A DNA stretch of 64,000 bases, from contig NZ_CALMFB010000025.1 in assembly GCF_937863155.1 (NCBI RefSeq), positions 62,001 to 126,000 of the forward strand, read 5' to 3'. The notes under the pieces were generated by a model. The model was not told the origin of the DNA, ran no database searches, and saw nothing but the letters and a program-made list of their open reading frames with translations. Source of the DNA: an uncultured Brevundimonas sp. Lineage in GTDB: Bacteria > Pseudomonadota > Alphaproteobacteria > Caulobacterales > Caulobacteraceae. Position 1 is the stretch's first letter; every line of letters starts with the position of its first letter. A program made the translations under genes and the position numbers. Below, piece by piece: positions 1 to 8,864 of this stretch.

Positions 1-1071
1 ACGAACGCGCGCGGCGATGGCCGCCAGGGCCGCCAGGTCGCCCTGATCCTCGGCCTCGCGCACCCGCTGTTCGGCGCAGGCGTCGCGCGCCAGGGCGCCC
101 AGGATCAGGCCGCCGCCGGCCGTCAGGGTCTCGGCCTGGGCCAGCGCCTTTTGCGGGGTGCGCGGATCGCCAGCTTGCAGGATCTGGATGGCGACCCAGT
201 CCAGCGGGCTGTGGTCGGGGGTGAACTGGTCCACCGCGGCGTCGAACAGGGCCTGGCCCTGAAGGCGCGCGGCCTCGTCTTCGGCGATGGTCGCCAGGGC
301 GCACAGGCCCGCCCCGCACAGGGCCAGGGCGCGGGCGCGGGTCAGGGGGCGATAGTCGGGCGAGGCGCCCTCCACCAGGGCGGTCAGGTCGCGGCCGGCC
401 TGATCCAGCAGACGCGGATCGCGGCGCACGACCCCGGCCTCCAGCGCCAGGGCGGCGCGGTCCAGCCGCACATCCTCGACATGATCCGCCGGGGCGGATT
501 GCAGGCCGTGCAGGGCGGCGTCCAACAGGGCGGCGGCGTCCAGCAGGGCCGCCGGATCGCCGCTCAGCCGCGCCTGGCGCGCGCTCAGCCGGGCATGCAG
601 GGCGGCGGCGGCCGAGGCGTCCTGTTCCCGACGCGGACGACCCAGGTCGGCGATGACGCCCAGGGCGCGCTCCAGCAGATCGGGGCCGCCGCACAGGTCG
701 AACCGCAGCATGTCGATGCGCACGGCTTCCATATGCGCCTCGATCCCCTGATGACCATTGGCGCGGGCGCGGGCCTCATCGACGGCGGCGGCGGCGCGAT
801 CCAGGCTGGCCGTTGCGCCCCGGCGCCGCGCATGTTCGCGCCACAGGGCCGAGGCCCGCAGCGACGCCTCGAACGGGTGGCGGCAAGAGACGCGGCCGGC
901 GTCGATCGCCTGTTGCCGGGCCTCGACCTCGACCAGATCGACGCCGATCAGCTCCAGCCAGCTCAGGTCGTCGCTTTCGCGCGCCTGGGCGAAAATCTTT
1001 CGCAGATCCTTGCCGAACTCGAACATCGAACGCAGGCCCTTACGTCCCGTAACGGGACCGTTTGCACGCAC
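1..1071 (-). CDS. Large hypothetical protein, C-terminus beyond left edge
   Basis: An open frame runs from a GTG at 1071 to the left edge with no stop, giving at least 357 residues. I do not recognise the family. The protein is rich in Ala, Leu, Arg and Asp and looks all-helical. Repeated stretches such as LLDAAALLDAALHGL resemble helical-repeat or TPR-like proteins, but I see no clear TPR consensus. There is no signal peptide; the N-terminal part contains MFEFGKDLRKIFAQARESDD. Start choice: the GTG has a GGAGG four bases upstream, while an in-frame ATG at 1026 has no ribosome site, so I prefer the GTG without certainty. The gene is transcribed leftwards and faces no partner in the window. 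It is probably cytoplasmic; function unknown. Confidence 0.7.
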   Translation of the reverse strand, partial: MRANGPVTGRKGLRSMFEFGKDLRKIFAQARESDDLSWLELIGVDLVEVEARQQAIDAGRVSCRHPFEASLRASALWREHARRRGATASLDRAAAAVDEARARANGHQGIEAHMEAVRIDMLRFDLCGGPDLLERALGVIADLGRPRREQDASAAAALHARLSARQARLSGDPAALLDAAALLDAALHGLQSAPADHVEDVRLDRAALALEAGVVRRDPRLLDQAGRDLTALVEGASPDYRPLTRARALALCGAGLCALATIAEDEAARLQGQALFDAAVDQFTPDHSPLDWVAIQILQAGDPRTPQKALAQAETLTAGGGLILGALARDACAEQRVREAEDQGDLAALAAIAARVR

Positions 1072-1119
1072 TGAGCCTCCCTGTTGCAAGGGCAACGCCG
1101 TGCGGGGCCGGAAGTTCGA

Positions 1120-1455
1120 TCAGCCCAGGTCGGGCACGCGCTGACGGCAGGTCTGAAGGGCGGCGCGGGCCTCGGGCGCGCCGCTGCTGAGCAGGCGCAC
1201 CGACTGGATGCGGGCGCGGGTCTGGTCGGCTTCGGCGACGGTGGGCGATTTGCCGGCGGCGGTCGCGGCTTGAAGCGCCGTCAGCGACCAGTAAAGCGCC
1301 GCATCCATCAGGGCTTTGGCCTCGGCCCCTTCGCCGCCCGCCAGTTCGGACGCCGCCTGGGTCAGGCCGGCGCAGCGCACCATCTCCTCGTAAGAGGTCA
1401 GGGCCGGCGCCTGTTGCGCCGCCAGAACCAGGGCCAGGCCGAGGCCGAGCATCAT
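1120..1455 (-). CDS. Small exported hypothetical protein
   Basis: About 111 residues. The first 20 form a hydrophobic export signal (MLGLGLALVLAAQQAPA), followed by a short helical domain with two cysteines, one near residue 28 (MVRCAGL) and one near the end (LQTCRQRVPDLG), which could form a disulphide in the periplasm. A GGAGA lies six bases before the ATG at 1455; an ATG at 1461 abuts the same site and is less likely. The gene sits between the unidentified gene at the left edge and prfC, all on the minus strand, with gaps too large to prove an operon. I do not recognise the family and assign no function. Confidence 0.6.
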   Translation of the reverse strand: MMLGLGLALVLAAQQAPALTSYEEMVRCAGLTQAASELAGGEGAEAKALMDAALYWSLTALQAATAAGKSPTVAEADQTRARIQSVRLLSSGAPEARAALQTCRQRVPDLG

Positions 1456-1561
1456 CGCCATTCTCCACGACGCCCCAGAAAACGCCCCCGAAGACGTTCC
1501 CAGCGTCGATCACGCCATCAGATCATGACGCGGTGACGGAGGGAAGACGGCGAAAGCGGGG

Positions 1562-3193
1562 TTATCCCCGTTCCTTGGTCTTGGTGAAGGCCACCTTGGG
1601 GAAGCGTTCCATGACATAGCCGGTCTCCCAGCTGGACTTGGCCAGGAAGACCGGGGCCTGGTCGATGTCGACGGCCATCTGGGGGCGGTATTTGCCCGCG
1701 AAATCCTCCAGGTCGGCCCGATCGCCGCCGATCCAGCGCGCCTCGGCGTAGGGGGATGGCTCGAAGATGACGTCCAGGCCGTATTCCTCGCCCAGACGGT
1801 CGGCCATGACCTCGAACTGCAGCTGGCCCACGGCGCCGACGATGAAGTCGGAGCCCAGTTCGGGGCGGAACAGCTGGGTCACGCCTTCCTCGGCCAGGCC
1901 TTCCAGCGCCTTCTTCAGATGCTTGGCCTTCAGCGGATCCTTGACCCGGACGCGTTGCAGGATCTCCGGCGCGAAATTGGGCAGGCCGGCGAAGCGGATC
2001 ATGCCGCTTTCCGACAGGCTGTCGCCGACGCGCAGGACGCCGTGGTTGGGAATGCCGATGACGTCGCCGGCATAGGCGTCTTCGGCCAGCTCGCGGTCGC
2101 TGGCGAAGAACATGATGGGCGCGTTCACCGACAGCTGTTTGCCCGTGTTCTGGACCTTCAGCTTCATGCCGCGCTGGAACCGGCCCGAGGCCATGCGGAA
2201 CATGGCGATGCGGTCGCGGTGGTTGGGGTCCATATTGGCCTGGACCTTGAAGACGAAGCCGGTGACTTCGCTGGCGCCCGGATCGACGGTCATTTCGACC
2301 GAGGCGGGGGCGTTGCGGGTCTCGGGCGGGGCTTCCTTCTTCGCCGGCATGACCCTGGGCGGCGGGGCCCATTCGCCGATGGCGGCCAGAAGCTCGTCGA
2401 TGCCGAAATGGCGCAGCGCCGACCCCCACAGCACTGGCGTCATATGGCCTTCCAGGAAGGACTGGCGGTCGAAGGTCGGATAGCCCGCCGCGACCAATTC
2501 CTGAGCCTCGATCAGCGCCTCATGCTCGCCCGCCTCGAAATACTGGCCGGCCTCGGCCAGCGACAGGGCCTCGGGGTGGCCGGGGTCCTCGGCGGCGCCC
2601 GAGGGTTTCTTGGCATAGGGCTGGAAGCGGCCGGTCGTGACCTCGACCATGCCGCGCAGACGATTGCCGCTTTCGGCCGGCCACCAGATCGGGGCGGGGT
2701 CCAGTTGCAGGCGGCTGGCGATCTCGTCCAGCAGCGCCATGGGGTCCTGGGCCTCGCGGTCCAGCTTGTTGATGAAGGTGATGATCGGGATGTCGCGCAG
2801 GCGGCAGACCTCGAACAGCTTCAGCGTCTGCGGCTCGATACCCTTGGCGGCGTCCAGCACCATGATGGCGCAGTCGGCGGCTGTCAGGGTGCGATAGGTG
2901 TCTTCCGAAAAGTCCTCGTGGCCCGGCGTGTCCAAGAGGTTGAACATCTTGCCGTCGTGCTCGAACGTCATGACGGAGGCGCTGACGGAAATGCCGCGCT
3001 CCTTCTCGATCTTCATCCAGTCGGACTGGGTGCGCCGGTTCTCGCCGCGCGCCCGCACGGCCCCGGCCGCGCGGATGGCGCCGCCCGCCAGCAGGATATG
3101 CTCGGTCAGGGTGGTCTTGCCCGCGTCGGGGTGGGCGATGATGGCGAAGGTCCGGCGACGGCCGGCTTCTTCGTTCAGGGTCAGTTTCGACAT
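1562..3193 (-). CDS. prfC: Peptide chain release factor 3
   Basis: A 543-residue translational GTPase that recycles class I release factors RF1/RF2 from the ribosome after peptide release. The N-terminal GTP domain carries the P-loop AHPDAGKTT (residues 20-28), the switch region around RGISVSASVMTF, DTPGHEDF (about residue 88) and the guanine-specificity motif NKLD (about 142). Two beta-barrel-type domains follow, with TGFVFKVQANMDP near residue 315 and the RF3 C-terminal domain. Length matches the usual 525-545 residues. AAGGA lies six bases before the ATG. It is a cytoplasmic housekeeping gene with no obvious operon partner. The alternative, elongation factor G, is excluded by length and by the RF3-type insert. 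Confidence 0.96.
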   Translation of the reverse strand: MSKLTLNEEAGRRRTFAIIAHPDAGKTTLTEHILLAGGAIRAAGAVRARGENRRTQSDWMKIEKERGISVSASVMTFEHDGKMFNLLDTPGHEDFSEDTYRTLTAADCAIMVLDAAKGIEPQTLKLFEVCRLRDIPIITFINKLDREAQDPMALLDEIASRLQLDPAPIWWPAESGNRLRGMVEVTTGRFQPYAKKPSGAAEDPGHPEALSLAEAGQYFEAGEHEALIEAQELVAAGYPTFDRQSFLEGHMTPVLWGSALRHFGIDELLAAIGEWAPPPRVMPAKKEAPPETRNAPASVEMTVDPGASEVTGFVFKVQANMDPNHRDRIAMFRMASGRFQRGMKLKVQNTGKQLSVNAPIMFFASDRELAEDAYAGDVIGIPNHGVLRVGDSLSESGMIRFAGLPNFAPEILQRVRVKDPLKAKHLKKALEGLAEEGVTQLFRPELGSDFIVGAVGQLQFEVMADRLGEEYGLDVIFEPSPYAEARWIGGDRADLEDFAGKYRPQMAVDIDQAPVFLAKSSWETGYVMERFPKVAFTKTKERG

Positions 3194-3264
3194 GCAGGAT
3201 CCTTGGCGCGCGCGGACCTAGCGCGCCAAGGCCTGAAAGTCACGACCGCCCCCGATCCGGGACG

Positions 3265-4815
3265 TCAGGAGTCCTCGTCCTCTTCGCCATCTTCCTCGGC
3301 CGGGGGTTCGGGCTCCCCGCGGGCGCGCGCGATCAGAACCCGCGCCGCATGGGCGTTTTTGCGATCATGCGGATTGTTGGCCAGGGGTTGCAGCAGGTCC
3401 ACCGCCTGGTCCTTCTGATCGACGGCGATCAGGGCGCTGGCATAACCCAGACGCGCGCTGGGCAGCTGGGGCGCCAACTGCTGGGCCAATTCCCAGGTCG
3501 CCAGGTCGTTCTCGTTCGGATAGCCCTCGGCGCCTTCGCGCGACCGGGCCAGCATCAGGAAGGTGGTGTAGTTGGCGTCGTCCAGCCGATAAGCACGGCC
3601 CAGATACGCGCGGGCCTGACCCATCAAGGCGGGCTTGTCGGCGCCCTCTTCGGCGGCCTTGGCCATGCGTATGGACGCCAGCAGCTGAAGCGCCCGCACA
3701 TTGCCCGGTTCGATCTCCAGCAGTCGGTTCAAGGCGGTTTCGGCGGCCGCCTTGTCACCATAGTCCGCTTCGACGTGACCCAGGGTCAGCAGCGCCAGAC
3801 CGTCATCGGGATATTTGGCCGCCAGACGGCGCACCTGAGCCAGGGTGTCGGCGGCCTGGGCCTCGGGCAGCTTGTCCCGCGCCAGGCGCTGGCCCAGCAG
3901 CAACAGGTCGTCGGCCGATTCCGGCATGCGAGTGATGCTGATCTGCGCCTCGGGCCAGCGGATCGGCAGGCCCGTATAGTTCAAGGCGCCGCGCGAATAG
4001 CTGCGCAGCTGGGCCTGAAGCTGTTGCGGGGTCAGGCCCGTGGCCTGTTGCATGGCCTCGACCGAACCCATGCCGTCGCCATAGAGACGCAGATATTCGG
4101 CCAGCTGGGCCGTGCGAGCGGTGTCGCTCATGAACCAGTGGGTCAGAAGCCAGGCGATCGGATAGTAGGTGCCGGCGCGATAGCGGTTCACCTTCCACAT
4201 CGGGTTCGCCAGGAATTCCTCCATGTCGATCCACGACCCTTCGCGCAACCAGGCCATGCGGTTGTTCGAGTGGCGCCCGATGTAGGTGATCTCGGCCTCG
4301 ATGTCGGTGTTGCCGTAGAAGTCGGCGAAGCCTTCGATGAACCAGGCCGGATAAAGACGTCCGAAATTGCCCAGCATGAAATGGTGGGCGTATTCGTGCA
4401 GCAGTATGGTTTCACCGCTCAACGCCTGGGGCGAACGGCCCCGCGCCGTCGTCGTCTCGTTCACCGCGATGGCGTAGATGTCTTCGTCGCTGGGGGTGTA
4501 GAAGCCGCCCACGCCGTCGCCGATGCCCGGCGCCACGCGGCTGAGCCCGCGCCGATCGCGCACCAGATAGATGGGCAGCTTGCGGTCCGGCGCCGCCTCT
4601 GGATCCAGCCCCGAGCGGAAGCGCAGCAGGCGGTCATAGCTTTCCAGCTTCTGCACGAAGTCGCGCAGCGGACGTTCGGAACCGTCGGAATAGACGATGA
4701 ACCGCTGGCTTTCGGCGCGCAGCCATCCGGCGTCGGCCGGTCCGGCCATGGCCAGAAGCCCCCCCGCCATAGCCAGCGTCGCAGCCATGCCGCGCAGGGT
4801 TTTACCGATTGTCAT
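3265..4815 (-). CDS. Exported zinc metallopeptidase-like protein with TPR repeats
   Basis: A 516-residue protein with a cleavable signal (hydrophobic core about residues 10-27, AGPADA cleavage region). The middle part has a gluzincin-like zinc site, HEYAHH (140-144), with a possible third ligand E161 in EGFADFYG, the spacing seen in DUF1570/MA-clan proteins. From about residue 290 there are TPR-like helical repeats (for example LALLTLGHVEADYGDKAAAE and LEIEPGNVRALQLLASI). The end is very acidic (EPPAEEDGEEDEDS). It probably acts in the periplasm, but substrate and even proteolytic activity are unproven. A 71-bp gap separates it from prfC downstream. Zinc-site and TPR assignments are read directly; the family name is from memory of Caulobacter homologues. 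Confidence 0.75.
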   Translation of the reverse strand: MTIGKTLRGMAATLAMAGGLLAMAGPADAGWLRAESQRFIVYSDGSERPLRDFVQKLESYDRLLRFRSGLDPEAAPDRKLPIYLVRDRRGLSRVAPGIGDGVGGFYTPSDEDIYAIAVNETTTARGRSPQALSGETILLHEYAHHFMLGNFGRLYPAWFIEGFADFYGNTDIEAEITYIGRHSNNRMAWLREGSWIDMEEFLANPMWKVNRYRAGTYYPIAWLLTHWFMSDTARTAQLAEYLRLYGDGMGSVEAMQQATGLTPQQLQAQLRSYSRGALNYTGLPIRWPEAQISITRMPESADDLLLLGQRLARDKLPEAQAADTLAQVRRLAAKYPDDGLALLTLGHVEADYGDKAAAETALNRLLEIEPGNVRALQLLASIRMAKAAEEGADKPALMGQARAYLGRAYRLDDANYTTFLMLARSREGAEGYPNENDLATWELAQQLAPQLPSARLGYASALIAVDQKDQAVDLLQPLANNPHDRKNAHAARVLIARARGEPEPPAEEDGEEDEDS

Positions 4816-4896
4816 CCTGGTCGTCCCGAAATCCCGTCAGCCCCAGCCCAAAGCTAAGCGCAGGATCGGTGTGGCTTCAAGCGTCGCCTGCCGGCC

Positions 4897-5277
4897 TCAG
4901 GCCGCCATGCGGTTCCACACGGCCTTGTCGCAGGTCGTGGCGTCCAGGCGGCCGCGGCGGGCCTTGGTCGACAGCTGTTCGATCACGGCGGTCGGCAGGG
5001 CGCAGAAGCGCGGCTCGACCAGTTCAGGCGCACAGCCGGCGGCGTCGGCGGCGAACAGGGCGGCGTTGATCTCGGGCGCGCGGTCGGCGATCAGCCAGGC
5101 CAGGCGGCGCGCCCGGCCCGGATCGTTGACGTGCAGCATGGGGTCTTCGGCGAACAGTTCGCAGCCCAGCTCCAGCACATAGTCGAAGCCCAGCCGTTCG
5201 AACCGGCGCGCGTCGGCGGGCGTGACCGGGCAGGCCTCGTCCAGATCGAACACGACGTCGTTCAGAAGAAACAGCAT
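4897..5277 (-). CDS. Hypothetical protein, about 126 residues
   Basis: A small soluble protein starting MLFLLNDVVFDLDE. It contains three cysteines (LGCELF, AAGCAPEL, PRFCALP) and another near the C-terminus (ATTCDKAVW). No signal peptide, membrane segment or catalytic motif is visible. The reading frame continues upstream of the ATG at 5277, but the extra 26 codons look non-coding and the protein style begins at MLFLL, so I use the internal ATG. It is transcribed away from the glucosidase gene; the 186-bp divergent region between them should hold both promoters. I do not recognise the family. Confidence 0.6.
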   Translation of the reverse strand: MLFLLNDVVFDLDEACPVTPADARRFERLGFDYVLELGCELFAEDPMLHVNDPGRARRLAWLIADRAPEINAALFAADAAGCAPELVEPRFCALPTAVIEQLSTKARRGRLDATTCDKAVWNRMAA

Positions 5278-5463
5278 GAAGCAAACCTGGCTGGCGCGGA
5301 CGTTTCTTCGTCCGTGATCAGACCCTAGGCCCGGTCCGCTTGCGGTCCCGTTCACGAACGCGGTTAAGCCTTTACGACCGGCCGCCGGGGGCGTTCACAC
5401 GGTGGAAGCCATGCTCTGGCGCGGGCCGGCGATGCGGTCCAGTCTGGCGGTTCGGAGGATGCG

Positions 5464-7044
5464 ATGGCGGGCGACGACTGGCGCGGCTGGGTTCTGTACC
5501 AGATCTATCCGCGCAGCTTTCAGGACACGGACGGCGACGGCGTCGGCGATCTGAAGGGGATCACGGCCCGGCTGGATCATGTCGCATCCCTGGGCGTGGA
5601 CGGGGTGTGGCTGTCGCCCTTCTATCCGTCGCCGATGGCCGACTTCGGCTATGACGTGGCCGATTATTGCGGCGTCGATCCGATGTTCGGGACGCTGGAC
5701 GATTTCGACGCCCTGGTGGCCCGCGCCCACGCCCTGGGGCTGAAGGTCGTGATCGATCAGGTCTGGTGCCACACCTCGGACCGGCATCCGTGGTTCCAGG
5801 CCAGTCGTGAAGACCGCACGGGCGACCGCGCCGGCTGGTACGTCTGGGCCGACGCCAAGGCCGATGGATCGCCGCCCAGCAACTGGCAGTCCGTGTTCGG
5901 CGGCCCGGCCTGGACCTGGGACGCGCGGCGCGGCCAGTATTACATGCATAACTTCCTGTCGGCCCAGCCGCAGCTGAACCTGCACCACCGGCCGGTGCGG
6001 GACGCCCTGCTGGATGTGGCGCGCTTCTGGCTGGATCGGGGGGTGGACGGGTTCCGGCTGGACGCCCTGAATTTCGCCATGCACGATCCGGCCCTGACCG
6101 ACAATCCGGCCCAGCCGCCGGGCACGGGGGTGTGGCCGCGCACCCGGCCGTTCGATTTCCAGCAACATCTGCATAATCAGTCCCAGCCCCAGATGCTGGA
6201 TTTCCTGGCGCGGGTGCGCGCCCTGACCGATGCCTATGGAGGCCGGTTCACCGTGGCCGAGATTCCCGGCGCAGACTCGGGGGCCGAGCGGCGGGCCTAT
6301 GTGACGCCGGGGCGGCTTAGCACCGCCTATGGCTTCGACTTCCTGTATGCGCCGGACCTGAGCGCCGCGCGGGTGCATGCGGCGATGGCTGAGTGGCCGG
6401 AAGACGCGGGTTGGCCGGCCTGGGCCTTCTCCAACCACGACGCGCCGCGCGCGGTGTCGCGCTGGGCGCCCGGCGCGGATCGGGAGGCGGCCGCTTGCAT
6501 GGCCCTGTTGCTTCTGCTGTGCCTGCGCGGGGTGGTGTTCCTGTATCAGGGCGAGGAACTGGGTCTGCCCCAGGCGGATGTGCCCTTTGATCGGCTGATG
6601 GACCCCGAGGCCATCGCCAACTGGCCCCGCACCCTGGGGCGCGACGGCGCCCGCACCCCCATGCCCTGGACGATGCAGCCGCCCTGGGCCGGGTTTTCGA
6701 CGGCCGAGCCATGGCTGCCGGTCGATGCGCGCCATCCGTCGCTGTCGGTCGCCACGCAGGATGCGGATGCGGGGTCGATGCTGAGCCTGACCCGCCGTCT
6801 GGTGGCCCTGCGCAAGGCCCATGAGGCGCTGCGGACCGGCGCCTATCGGCCGGTGGAGGCGCCCGAGCCCCTGATCGTCTTCCAGCGGGGGCAGGGGGCG
6901 GGGGCCCTGCTGTGTGCGTTCAACCCGACGGGGGAGGCCGTGGACTGGCGCCTGCCGGACGGCTGGCGCGCAATCCAGGCGGTGAACGGCGGCGAAAAGG
7001 GTTTCGGCCCCTACGCCGCCGTCGTGGCCGAACGCCTTATTTGA
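5464..7044 (+). CDS. GH13 alpha-glucosidase (oligo-1,6-glucosidase type)
   Basis: A 526-residue cytoplasmic-looking glycoside hydrolase family 13 enzyme that should release glucose from the non-reducing end of short alpha-glucosides. Visible GH13 signatures: YQIYPRSFQDTDGDGVGDL at the start of the barrel, VVIDQVWCHTS (region I), GVDGFRLDAL with the nucleophile D200, VAEIPG with the acid/base E266, and SNHDAPRAV with D326. Length fits the 520-560 residue alpha-glucosidase subfamily. There is no signal peptide. GGAGG lies six bases before the ATG. It converges with the TRAP permease gene, the two overlapping by 8 bp at their stops. Substrate preference (maltose, isomaltose, sucrose, trehalose) cannot be decided from sequence alone. 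Confidence 0.88.
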   Translation: MAGDDWRGWVLYQIYPRSFQDTDGDGVGDLKGITARLDHVASLGVDGVWLSPFYPSPMADFGYDVADYCGVDPMFGTLDDFDALVARAHALGLKVVIDQVWCHTSDRHPWFQASREDRTGDRAGWYVWADAKADGSPPSNWQSVFGGPAWTWDARRGQYYMHNFLSAQPQLNLHHRPVRDALLDVARFWLDRGVDGFRLDALNFAMHDPALTDNPAQPPGTGVWPRTRPFDFQQHLHNQSQPQMLDFLARVRALTDAYGGRFTVAEIPGADSGAERRAYVTPGRLSTAYGFDFLYAPDLSAARVHAAMAEWPEDAGWPAWAFSNHDAPRAVSRWAPGADREAAACMALLLLLCLRGVVFLYQGEELGLPQADVPFDRLMDPEAIANWPRTLGRDGARTPMPWTMQPPWAGFSTAEPWLPVDARHPSLSVATQDADAGSMLSLTRRLVALRKAHEALRTGAYRPVEAPEPLIVFQRGQGAGALLCAFNPTGEAVDWRLPDGWRAIQAVNGGEKGFGPYAAVVAERLI

Positions 7045-8317
7045 ACACCGACGGCAGCCACAGCGACATCGCCGGCACGAAGGTCACCAGCATCAGCACC
7101 GCCAGACAGGTCAGCCAGAAGGGCCAGATGGTGCGCAGCGACGCCGTCATCGGAATCTTGGCGATGGCCGAGCCGACGAACAGCACGCTGCCGACCGGCG
7201 GCGTGATCAGCCCCATGCCGCAGTTCAGCAGCAGGATGACCCCGAACTGCACCGGATCGACCCCGAACGCCTTGGCCACCGGCAGGAAGATGGGCGTGCA
7301 GATGATGATCAGCGGCGCCATGTCCATGAAGGTGCCCAGCAGCAGCAGCACGATGTTGATCAACAGCAGCACCAGGATCGGATTGTCGGTGATGGCGCGC
7401 AGCAGATCGACCATGGCGGCCGGGATCTGCAGATAGGCCATCAGCCAGCCGAAGGCGCCGGCGCAGCCGATGATGAACAGCACCATGCCCGAGGTGCGGG
7501 CCGCGCCCATGCAGGCGTCCTTGAAGGCGCTCCATTTCAAGTGGCGATAGACCACGCCCGTCACGATCAGGGCGTAGATGACCGCGACAGCGGCGCTTTC
7601 CACGGCGGTGAAGATGCCCGCCCGGATGCCGCCGAAGATGATGACGACCAGCAGCAGGCCGGGAATGGCGGCGACCAGGCGGCTGGCCACGGCCGGGAAG
7701 CCGGGGAAGGCCTCGGCCGCATAGCCGCGACGACGCGCCACGATATAGGCGGTGATCATCAGGCCGACCGCCAGGGTCAGGGCCGGGATCATGCCGGCGG
7801 CGAACAGGTCCGAGATCGACACCCCGCCCCCGGCCGAGGCCGAATACAGGATCATGTTGTGCGACGGCGGAACCAGCAGGGCCACCAGGGCGGCCGAGAT
7901 GGTGACATTGACGGCGTAGTCGCTGTCATAGCCGCGCTTCTGCATCTGGGGGATCATGGTGCCGCCGATGGCCGAGACGTCGGCGATGGCCGAGCCGGAC
8001 ACGCCGCCGAACAGGGTCGATCCGGTCACCGTCACCTGGCCCAGGCCGCCGCGCACATGGCCGACCATGGAGGACGCCAGGGCGATCATCCGGTCCGACA
8101 GCCCGCCCTTCATCATCAGTTCGCCGGTGAAGATGAACAGTGGAATGGCCAGAAGGGCGACCGAGGTGATGTCGGACCCCATCTGCTGGAACACCACGAT
8201 GGGCGGCAGGGCCAGATACAGAACCGTCGCCAGGGTGGCCGACAGCAGGCAGAAGGCCACGGGAACGCCGATGGCCAGCAGGACCAAAAGGGTGCCGAAA
8301 AGGATGATGTATTCCAT
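7037..8317 (-). CDS. TRAP transporter large permease (DctM family)
   Basis: A 426-residue integral membrane protein with about 12 hydrophobic segments, starting MEYIILFGTLLVLLAIGVPVAF. It has DctM family signatures such as GGVSGSAIADVSAIG (about residue 96) and the C-terminal GLITPPVGSVLFV. It forms the ion-coupled channel of a tripartite ATP-independent periplasmic transporter together with the small permease and binding protein just upstream. Only two bases separate it from the small-permease stop, so co-translation is likely. Its position downstream of the hydratase and near pectate lyases suggests a uronate or other sugar-acid substrate (inference). The frame extends upstream, but ATG at 8317 fits the family N-terminus. 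It overlaps the glucosidase tail by 8 bp. Confidence 0.93.
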   Translation of the reverse strand: MEYIILFGTLLVLLAIGVPVAFCLLSATLATVLYLALPPIVVFQQMGSDITSVALLAIPLFIFTGELMMKGGLSDRMIALASSMVGHVRGGLGQVTVTGSTLFGGVSGSAIADVSAIGGTMIPQMQKRGYDSDYAVNVTISAALVALLVPPSHNMILYSASAGGGVSISDLFAAGMIPALTLAVGLMITAYIVARRRGYAAEAFPGFPAVASRLVAAIPGLLLVVIIFGGIRAGIFTAVESAAVAVIYALIVTGVVYRHLKWSAFKDACMGAARTSGMVLFIIGCAGAFGWLMAYLQIPAAMVDLLRAITDNPILVLLLINIVLLLLGTFMDMAPLIIICTPIFLPVAKAFGVDPVQFGVILLLNCGMGLITPPVGSVLFVGSAIAKIPMTASLRTIWPFWLTCLAVLMLVTFVPAMSLWLPSVFK

Positions 8318-8319
8318 GG

Positions 8320-8817
8320 TCAGCCTTCCCCCTCGGCCTTGAAGTCGCCGAACGCCAGCCGTTCCAGCGAGAAGATCAGGATCAGCGCGCCCCCGACGCA
8401 CAGGGCCGCGAACTTCAGCCCCGACGGCAGCGGCGCCCCGGCCATGGCCACGCTCCAGTCATCGATCATCAGCCGCCCGCCCAGCACCATCAGGCCGAAG
8501 CCCGAGGCGGCGGCGATCAGCCGGCTGACGGTCTTCAGCACCGTCTGGCGCATCGGCGACAGGGCGTGCAGCAGGGTCTGGAAGGCGAAGTGGGCCTCGC
8601 GCCGCACGGCCACCGAAGCGCCCAGCATGACGGTGAAGCTCATCAGCAACAGGGCCACCGGCTCGGTCCAGCCGGGGCTGTCGTTCAGCACATAGCGCGC
8701 GAACACCTGCCAGGCCTGGATCAGGCTCATGAAGAACAGCGCCGCCGCCGCCAAGATCATGGCGCTGGCGGACACCCTGTCCAGCGTGCGCCGCACGCCG
8801 AGTTGCAAGGATGACAT
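8320..8817 (-). CDS. TRAP transporter small permease (DctQ family)
   Basis: A 165-residue membrane protein with four predicted helices, the DctQ topology. The central segment shows the family pattern FARYVLNDSPGWTEPVALLL, then VMLGASVAVRREAHFAF. It partners the large permease and stabilises the TRAP complex in the inner membrane. A strong AGAGGAGGGG ribosome site precedes the ATG. It lies 47 bp downstream of the binding-protein gene, and the order dctP-dctQ-dctM is a standard TRAP operon. Confidence 0.93.
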   Translation of the reverse strand: MSSLQLGVRRTLDRVSASAMILAAAALFFMSLIQAWQVFARYVLNDSPGWTEPVALLLMSFTVMLGASVAVRREAHFAFQTLLHALSPMRQTVLKTVSRLIAAASGFGLMVLGGRLMIDDWSVAMAGAPLPSGLKFAALCVGGALILIFSLERLAFGDFKAEGEG

Positions 8818-8864
8818 CGGACCCCTCCTCTGAAGGTCGGTCGAAGGTTGGTCGGCCGCGCCGG

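Noticed and set aside
1919-3418. A 499-codon plus-strand frame across prfC
   Set aside because: Shadow of prfC; composition unlike protein and no motifs.
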